A stretch of DNA of 10,920 nucleotides, from assembly GCA_937891125.1 (NCBI GenBank), contig CALAEZ010000314.1, positions 1 to 10,920 on the forward strand, in the 5' to 3' direction. This DNA is from an uncultured Treponema sp. GTDB taxonomy: Bacteria; Spirochaetota; Spirochaetia; Treponematales; Treponemataceae. Shown here one piece after another: positions 6,509-10,920 of this stretch (position 1 is the stretch's first letter; every line of letters begins with the position of its first letter). The translations under genes and the position numbers were made by a program. Below the pieces are notes generated by a model. It did not search any database. It had not been told where the DNA came from and saw only the letters and a list, made by a program, of their open reading frames with translations.

Positions 6509-6538
6509 TATATATTGTCGCTGAAACGGTTTTTTAAA
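6509..6538 (-). promoter_or_regulatory. Candidate sigma-70-type promoter of the nuclease gene
   Basis: On the minus strand TTTAAA (6538-6533) is followed by an 18-base spacer and TATATA (6514-6509), each matching its consensus at about four of six positions. It predicts a leader of roughly 97 bases. It overlaps the left arm of the 63-base hairpin. Confidence 0.3.
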
Positions 6539-6578
6539 CACTTTTTTTGCGAGAAAAAAGCGAGAAAGTGCGGCGACA
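6516..6578. repeat. 63-base imperfect hairpin with internal GCGAGAAA direct repeat
   Basis: TGTCGCTG (6516-6523) pairs with CGGCGACA (6571-6578), giving eight pairs including one G-U. Directly stacked inside is CACTTT (6539-6544) / AAAGTG (6565-6570), leaving a 15-base bulge on the left arm only. The tip contains GCGAGAAA twice (6549-6556, 6560-6567), and CTTTTTT/AAAAAAG (6541-6547, 6554-6560) offers an alternative inner stem. It could be an RNA switch, a bidirectional transcription block or a relic of a small repeat element. Confidence 0.5.
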
Positions 6579-6698
6579 GAAAAATGCAGCAACACCTCGC
6601 CGGGGCTGCCACAGTTTCTTTTCCTAAAACGGGTATTCTTTCCAGCTCACCACAGCACCTCCCCACAGCCGCCATCCTCTAGCACGCTACCCGCAGCC

Positions 6699-6704
6699 TG
6701 TAAT
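6699..6704 (+). promoter_or_regulatory. Weak candidate -10 box for the barrel-protein operon
   Basis: TGTAAT matches TATAAT at five of six positions and lies just upstream of the operator-like dyad, predicting a start near 6711. No recognisable -35 box is present at the right spacing, so an activator would be needed or the match is accidental. Confidence 0.22.
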
Positions 6705-6710
6705 CAGCGC

Positions 6711-6750
6711 CGCAAACGCGACATAAGTACACTTATGTGGCGCAAAAGCG
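6711..6750. promoter_or_regulatory. Operator-like composite: 18-bp dyad flanked by direct repeats
   Basis: ACATAAGT (6721-6728) and ACTTATGT (6731-6738) form a perfect inverted repeat with a 2-base centre, extended by CGC (6717-6719) and GCG (6740-6742) across one mismatch. Flanking it are CGCAAACGCG (6711-6720) and CGCAAAAGCG (6741-6750), direct repeats 30 bp apart differing at one base, each with a CGC-N4-GCG palindrome. The 2-base centre favours a DNA site for a dimeric regulator over an RNA hairpin. It lies 63 bases upstream of the first barrel gene. Confidence 0.55.
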
Positions 6751-6812
6751 AAGCTGTGGGCGGAAGAGTAAGGAAATGGAAAAAAAGTTTCATAAAAACA
6801 CAGGAGGATTTT

Positions 6813-8387
6813 ATGAAAAAGGTATTGGGTGCCGCGCTGGCTGCGGCACTTGTCGGCAGTACCGTTGCCAGCGCAATGGACTACCGAATCGGCTTCCAAG
6901 CGAAGACTGATGGAGGCTGGAGTCCACTTCAGTACCGGTATTCCGACTACTCGTACGACAAGGCTGTAAACGCCCATGTAAGAGAGTCAAACGGTCAGGC
7001 CGTAGGATGGTCAGATTCTATTGGAGTCGGAGACCAGCAGATTCTTGACTCAAATGGCTATGGTTATTCTGGAGCGTATGAAAAAGGATTAGCATTCTGG
7101 GCTGGCGGTGAAAAGGGATACCGTTTTCAACCGAGCTTCGGTGCCAGAAGCAACTCTGGAGCTTTCACTTTCGGAAGTACCTTCATGATTAAATGTAAAG
7201 AAAGTGACAAGTTCGAAGGAAACGGTTGGAATGCGTATGTCGGATGGAAAGGCTTTGAACTAAAAGCCGCTACCACAGGTTCGCTTGGATACCGAGCCGA
7301 TGTTGGAACTGCAGGTTCATTTGTAGGATCAACAAGCGCTTTATTCCTGTGGGAAGTCTGCGATAATAGCATTTATCGTAGCTTTTCAAAAGCCTCAGGT
7401 TCCAGCCTCACAGACTATACTGGTGTAAAAGGCGACGAATCAAACTGGAATTATTTCGGTTACCAGATTTCTAATGCAGGTTACGGCGTAGAAAATATCA
7501 GCGATAAGTCAAGCGGATTTGGACTTCAGTATACACAGAAGCTGCGCGACAGTAAGGACACACTCAACCTGCGTCTTGTAAGTATGCACTCTTTCAGTCA
7601 GGATAGTAACGGATATTATTCAGGAAGCGAATACAACGCAAAATACCCGATAGGCTGGAATGTCCAGGCAAACTACCGCATGCCACTGTGGACCTTCAGT
7701 GCCACCTACAAAATCAAAAACGCAAAAAACAACAAAACCGGAAAATATGAAAAACCAGAGGACTTCAGCATGGCAGGACACTTCGGTGTTGCTACCAGCA
7801 TAATCCCCGGTGTTTCTCTTTCCGCTGGCTACGCCTTTATTGGAGAAGAAGTCGGTAAGTCTTACGAAAGTGCTGTCAATGGTACAAATTACAGTCATGA
7901 ATTCTGGGGACACAATGTGGGTGTTGCAGCAGGGTGGAAGATTGGAGAATGGAGCTTTAATGCAGGTAATACCACAAGTCTTTTCCTGCTTTCTGATTAC
8001 ATGAAAGCAAAATCCAGTGCAAACAAATATGCATGGAGACCGTATGTCGGTACTACCGCTTACATTAATGCCACAAAACGCATTAATGGACTTATGACAG
8101 GCCATTTGAACTTCAGCTTTACCGATGCGAACCTGAACAGCTACACCGACGGAAAGGCAGAAGCCAGCTTCTCATTTGTACCAAGCATAGATTTAGCTCC
8201 GTCTCGTGGCGTAAACCTGAACATTGCACTTGCCATGTCGCTTCAGAACTTGAGCGATCAGGCTCGCGGCTGGTGGTCTGACTACGGTAGTCACAGTGAC
8301 TTCGGTTCAAACGCAGGTGAAATCTACTATACATATCCGCGTACATTCACGGTTTCTATCCCGATTTCGTTAAGCTTCTTTATCTAA
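6813..8387 (+). CDS. Exported outer-membrane beta-barrel protein, first of a tandem pair
   Basis: The family is not recognised by name. The 524-aa product has a clear Sec signal peptide, MKK then an Ala/Leu/Val core, with likely cleavage after VASA (residue 21). The mature part is rich in Gly, Ser, Tyr and Trp, and has alternating hydrophobic strands such as WNAYVGWKGFELKA and LWTFSATYKI, with no hydrophobic helix. It ends in an amphipathic strand, VSIPISLSFFI, with a hydrophobic last residue, as expected of a BAM-assembled barrel. ATG 6813 is fixed by AGGAGG at 6802-6807; an in-frame ATG at 6735 lies inside the dyad and would bury the signal peptide. The gene is followed 18 bases later by a second barrel gene with its own AGGAGG, so they form one operon. 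Its last 17 residues align without gaps to those of the neighbour. A porin or major surface protein role is inferred. Confidence 0.82.
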   Translation: MKKVLGAALAAALVGSTVASAMDYRIGFQAKTDGGWSPLQYRYSDYSYDKAVNAHVRESNGQAVGWSDSIGVGDQQILDSNGYGYSGAYEKGLAFWAGGEKGYRFQPSFGARSNSGAFTFGSTFMIKCKESDKFEGNGWNAYVGWKGFELKAATTGSLGYRADVGTAGSFVGSTSALFLWEVCDNSIYRSFSKASGSSLTDYTGVKGDESNWNYFGYQISNAGYGVENISDKSSGFGLQYTQKLRDSKDTLNLRLVSMHSFSQDSNGYYSGSEYNAKYPIGWNVQANYRMPLWTFSATYKIKNAKNNKTGKYEKPEDFSMAGHFGVATSIIPGVSLSAGYAFIGEEVGKSYESAVNGTNYSHEFWGHNVGVAAGWKIGEWSFNAGNTTSLFLLSDYMKAKSSANKYAWRPYVGTTAYINATKRINGLMTGHLNFSFTDANLNSYTDGKAEASFSFVPSIDLAPSRGVNLNIALAMSLQNLSDQARGWWSDYGSHSDFGSNAGEIYYTYPRTFTVSIPISLSFFI

Positions 8388-8405
8388 AACTAGGAGGAAC
8401 TTGTT

Positions 8406-9947
8406 ATGAAAAAGATATTGATGGCTGCGGCCGGTGCCGCACTTTTAGCCGGCTATGCAAATGCCGCTAATCTGGTAATTACCAGCTACTTCGGCGAAAG
8501 CCTTGCAACATATGCAAAGCCAGATGATGATAATGACGAAAATGATGGCATTTCTTTCTTCGATCATTATCTGGACGCAGAGCCAGGGTTCTCACCATTT
8601 TCTAACGTAAGCCTGTCAGGCGAAAGTGCTCTCGGCGGCGGTGAAATTGCCCTTGTTTGGGAACAGAAAAAAATCAACATGACCACATTGAACGGCTGGT
8701 TAAACTTCCAGAATCCTTTTGGAGCTCCCGGTGCTTTGACATTAAAATACGGCCGCTTTACAGCTTTACCCGCAGTTGATTTTGTAGGAGACGCAAACCG
8801 TGGATACCACTATCAGAGCTATGCAGTAAATCCGCTTACAGGAAAGGCCGGCTTTGATCCGTACGTAATGAACTGGTTTCTGTCACAGCAGGGATTTAAA
8901 CGCACTGACCGCAGTCGTGTAACATCTAAATACTCAGCAACAGCATCTGCAGGCGCCCTTAATAGCACGCAGTGGTTCTTCAATGACTCAAACAATGCTG
9001 CAGGTTCACTCTCCTACTCTAGCACATGGCGTTATGTGGAGCCCTCATTCATGGTGCAGTATGCTCCGTCAGAGGATCTCGTAATTCGCTGGGCTGCTAC
9101 AACAGGAAGTGCAGACGCAAAAGCGGGCGCACTCTCCCATGACTTCTATGGCGAAAAAACATTCACAAACTGGAATGCACAGGTCGGCTACAAACTGGGC
9201 GACATCGCAAAACTCGGCCTGACCGTAAAGATGAGTGATGCGCTTTCAGGCTGCTACTACACTGGAACAGGCATGTGGGAAAGTGCAGGTACCGATCTTA
9301 CCGCCTCTCTTGCGGCAAGTTCAGACACCCTGGTTGAAGGCCTTAAGCTCTATGCGGGATACGGTTTTGCCGGCGTGTACCTGGGCATGAACACTGGCGA
9401 TACAGAAGTTAACGGTAAAAAAGATGTAAGCGAAAGCTACTTTGCACACGCTGTTGACCTTCGCGCAGTGTATGACATCGACGAGCAGCTGTCTGTGGGC
9501 TTTAACGGTAACCTCTCTATGGTAACCCAGTCTGAATACGCCGTTGAGACAGAAAAAGCAGCAGACACCGACGCAAAAGACTACCTCGGCTTTAATGTCG
9601 GCCTTTCTGCAAGCTATGCTTTGAGCGACACACTGGCAATCGACTTCAACACCGGTTTCCGCTGTCTTAACCTGAACAACGAAGTTGGCACTGACCGCAA
9701 GGACAGTGCAAAGACAACTGAAGGCGACTGGCTTTCTGTAAGCTCAATCGGCGTGGAGCCGAGCCTTGTGTTCACATTCAACAAGAATGCTGCTCTTTCT
9801 CTGGGCGTAAACGTTCTTATCCAGAACCTGAGCTCAAAGGACGCCTATGTTACAGCTCCGACAACTGGAATCCTGAATGTAAGCGAAGCTAAGTATCCGT
9901 TTACAACAACGGTTACACTCCCGCTGTTCCTGTTCGTAAGAATATAG
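8406..9947 (+). CDS. Exported outer-membrane beta-barrel protein, second of a tandem pair
   Basis: The family is not named with confidence. The 513-aa product starts with a Sec signal peptide, likely cut after ANA (residue 20). Near the mature N-terminus is an acidic cluster, DDDNDEND (40-47), which could bind Ca2+. Many porin-like strands follow, for example TLNGWLNF, ALTLKYGRF, EDLVIRWAATTGS and WNAQVGYKLGDIAKLGLTVKM, with a paired strand-turn pattern. The C-terminus VTLPLFLFVRI resembles a barrel closing strand. The last 17 residues (from YP) match the upstream protein at 8 positions without a gap, and both carry QNLS about 40-47 residues from the end, so I infer distant paralogues. AGGAGG (8392-8397) lies eight bases before ATG 8406. 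Treponemal major-surface-protein-like or porin functions are possible; neither is shown. A long hairpin follows the stop codon. Confidence 0.82.
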   Translation: MKKILMAAAGAALLAGYANAANLVITSYFGESLATYAKPDDDNDENDGISFFDHYLDAEPGFSPFSNVSLSGESALGGGEIALVWEQKKINMTTLNGWLNFQNPFGAPGALTLKYGRFTALPAVDFVGDANRGYHYQSYAVNPLTGKAGFDPYVMNWFLSQQGFKRTDRSRVTSKYSATASAGALNSTQWFFNDSNNAAGSLSYSSTWRYVEPSFMVQYAPSEDLVIRWAATTGSADAKAGALSHDFYGEKTFTNWNAQVGYKLGDIAKLGLTVKMSDALSGCYYTGTGMWESAGTDLTASLAASSDTLVEGLKLYAGYGFAGVYLGMNTGDTEVNGKKDVSESYFAHAVDLRAVYDIDEQLSVGFNGNLSMVTQSEYAVETEKAADTDAKDYLGFNVGLSASYALSDTLAIDFNTGFRCLNLNNEVGTDRKDSAKTTEGDWLSVSSIGVEPSLVFTFNKNAALSLGVNVLIQNLSSKDAYVTAPTTGILNVSEAKYPFTTTVTLPLFLFVRI

Positions 9948-9958
9948 TACACCCTGCC

Positions 9959-9993
9959 ACGCAAGAGGAAGCCTAATAAACTTTCTTTTGCGT
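9959..9993 (+). other. Long intercistronic hairpin after the second barrel gene
   Basis: ACGCAAGAGGAAG (9959-9971) pairs with CTTTCTTTTGCGT (9981-9993) over 13 positions, 11 Watson-Crick and two G-U, with a 9-base loop. It starts 12 bases after the stop codon. No T-tract follows, so it is more likely an mRNA-stabilising or processing element than a terminator. Confidence 0.65.
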
Positions 9994-9996
9994 ATA

Positions 9997-10012
9997 TGAC
10001 AACATACTGTCA
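9997..10012. repeat. Short inverted repeat TGACA/TGTCA
   Basis: TGACA (9997-10001) and TGTCA (10008-10012) are separated by six bases. It may be a small operator half-site pair upstream of the lipoprotein gene or a minor hairpin. The surrounding bases give no convincing -35/-10 promoter. Confidence 0.3.
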
Positions 10013-10015
10013 GAT

Positions 10016-10038
10016 AAAAAACGCTGCCGAAAGGCAGC
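10016..10038 (-). terminator. Rho-independent terminator facing left, against the operon
   Basis: Stem GCTGCC (10023-10028) / GGCAGC (10033-10038) with a GAAA loop. Read on the minus strand, the stem is followed after one G by six T (complement of A 10016-10021), a good terminator. Read on the plus strand, only ATGGCGTTAATTT follows, so forward termination should be weak. It would stop antisense transcription entering the barrel genes from the right. Confidence 0.6.
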
Positions 10039-10071
10039 ATGGCGTTAATTTCTTATTAAGGAGAATTTGAC

Positions 10072-10920
10072 ATGAAAAAACATATATTCCGCGCAGGCAC
10101 ACTAGCTGCCGCCGTCGCGGGACTTACGCTGCTTGCCAGTTGCGATTTTATGGAGTGTAAGGATGACGATGTTTCATACTCATTGTCAGCTACTTCGTCT
10201 ACTTCATTTAATGGCAGCTACGGCATGAGCACAACGGGAACTGCAACCCTTTCTGTCACCTGGCAGAACTGGTCTTCTGCACTCACCAGCCGTGCCGCAA
10301 GCCTTGGTGATTTAAGCGATTATTTTGATATTTACCTGCTTGATTCAAGTGGTAACGACATTACGGCAAAAGCACTTACCAGTGCAACTTTTACCGCAAC
10401 TGACGCAGTAACAGCAATTGATACAAGCGGAACAAGTGCTTCAAGTGGTGCTTCAGTTCCTGTAAGCATTACGCTAAAGCTTTCAGAGCCAATTGACCAG
10501 AGCGAGGTTACTGGAACCCTTGGCTTTGTAGCAAAACCTGCTGCAACAACAAGCGGAAACTACCTTACGTGCGACAGCTCAATTGCGTTCACCTTTAGCG
10601 AAGCAAGCTGGGGCTTAGCTGTTCCGACTGCCTCTCTTATTGCAGCAGCTGACGTATCGATTGCAACTTACACGTATGCAACGCAGCTGGTGATTGCCGC
10701 TAACCTTGCAAAAGCAGTTAAAGCTGATGTAGCCATTGGTAAGGCAACCGTTGCTGGTGAAGAGGTTACCTTGTACACCGCTTCTGCCTGTGAAAAAGGC
10801 GTTACAACGATTCCTGTCTACTTTGGAACAACAGCAGAATTGACTTCAAGCACCACAACAATGGACGTCACCTACTTGATGAAATATGTTAATGATTCAA
10901 GTGGTTCTGCTGGTTCGTAT
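10072..10920 (+). CDS. Putative lipoprotein, 3' end outside the window
   Basis: An open frame of 283 codons runs to the window edge without a stop, so the gene is partial. The N-terminus MKKHIFRAGTLAAAVAGLTLLASC is a lipoprotein signal peptide with lipobox LASC; Cys24 would be lipidated. Residue +2 is Asp, an inner-membrane retention signal in enterics but not a dependable one in spirochaetes. The visible mature part is Ser/Thr/Ala-rich with alternating beta strands (such as VSITLKLSEP and TLGFVAKP), suggesting Ig-like beta sandwiches, and it has two further distant cysteines (167, 240) that could pair. AAGGAG (10058-10063) lies eight bases before the ATG. It follows the barrel genes on the same strand after 124 bases and may be co-transcribed as a surface or periplasmic partner. 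No specific function can be given. Confidence 0.8.
   Translation, partial: MKKHIFRAGTLAAAVAGLTLLASCDFMECKDDDVSYSLSATSSTSFNGSYGMSTTGTATLSVTWQNWSSALTSRAASLGDLSDYFDIYLLDSSGNDITAKALTSATFTATDAVTAIDTSGTSASSGASVPVSITLKLSEPIDQSEVTGTLGFVAKPAATTSGNYLTCDSSIAFTFSEASWGLAVPTASLIAAADVSIATYTYATQLVIAANLAKAVKADVAIGKATVAGEEVTLYTASACEKGVTTIPVYFGTTAELTSSTTTMDVTYLMKYVNDSSGSAGSY

Larger units (their letters stand above)
6406..6812. promoter_or_regulatory. Structured intergenic regulatory region, 407 bases
   Basis: This gap separates the divergent nuclease and barrel-protein genes. I see no credible coding sequence in it. It holds a candidate sigma-54 promoter, a candidate nuclease promoter, a 63-base hairpin, a G-poor stretch (about 6610-6700, C-rich on the plus strand) and an operator-like dyad. 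AGGACAC (6442-6448) and GTGTCCT (6498-6504) form a further long-range inverted repeat inside the nuclease leader. Confidence 0.6.

Noticed and set aside
6434..6682. 82-codon open frame in the intergenic region
   Set aside because: It crosses the candidate promoter and hairpin, has no ribosome site and no protein-like composition.
6630..6700. G-quadruplex on the minus strand in the C-rich stretch
   Set aside because: There are only scattered two-to-four-G runs with irregular spacing; not strong enough to call.
6735..6812. ATG at 6735 as the start of the first barrel protein
   Set aside because: It would put 26 charged residues before a perfect signal peptide, begins inside the dyad, and has no ribosome site, while AGGAGG precedes ATG 6813.
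7620..8105. 161-codon minus-strand open frame opposite the first barrel gene
   Set aside because: Cys/Phe-rich antisense shadow of a Gly/Tyr-rich gene; no start signals.
9988..10018. TTGCGT plus GATAAA as a promoter for the lipoprotein gene
   Set aside because: The spacer is 19 bases and both boxes are weak; TTGCGT is also the right arm of the 9959-9993 hairpin.

Overview
The window looks like part of a spirochaete chromosome, most probably a Treponema-like species. The evidence is a sigma-54 gene followed by a short hibernation factor, a DUF1015 gene, a multicopy-type PD-(D/E)XK nuclease, tandem signal-peptide-bearing beta-barrel genes and a spirochaete-style lipoprotein. The genus is inference; nothing here (no rRNA, no diagnostic marker) proves it.

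Layout. 58-2037 (+) recQ helicase, converging with 2056-3384 (-) DUF1015 protein. 3385-3429 is a very short divergent region. 3430-5085 (+) is rpoN (sigma-54) with two family-atypical insertions, followed at 5172-5462 (+) by a 96-aa HPF/RaiA ribosome hibernation factor with its own promoter, a 5'-terminal stem-loop and a strong terminator at 5536-5564. 5563-6405 (-) is an Rpn-type nuclease/transposase-like gene whose stop codon sits in the T-tract of the hpf terminator. 6406-6812 is a 407-base structured regulatory region. 6813-8387 and 8406-9947 (+) are two exported, probable outer-membrane beta-barrel proteins in one operon. 9948-10071 is a gap packed with inverted repeats. From 10072 (+) a lipoprotein gene runs off the right end.

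How it fits together. The left part is housekeeping (DNA repair, transcription, ribosome hibernation). The rpoN-hpf neighbourhood is a recurrent bacterial linkage. The right part is a cell-envelope cluster whose two barrel proteins share a C-terminal strand pattern. A candidate -24/-12 promoter upstream of that cluster would connect it to the sigma-54 gene in the same window; this is a testable guess.

Most interesting signals: (1) mirror-image TATAGT boxes placed exactly six bases before both divergent start codons (DUF1015 and rpoN), the geometry expected of a divergent pair of leaderless mRNAs; (2) an 18-bp dyad flanked by two 10-bp direct repeats 30 bp apart, upstream of the barrel operon; (3) a sigma-54-like promoter and a 63-base hairpin element in the same gap; (4) a rho-independent terminator pointing against the direction of the envelope operon. 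I found no CRISPR array, tRNA, rRNA or complete insertion sequence.
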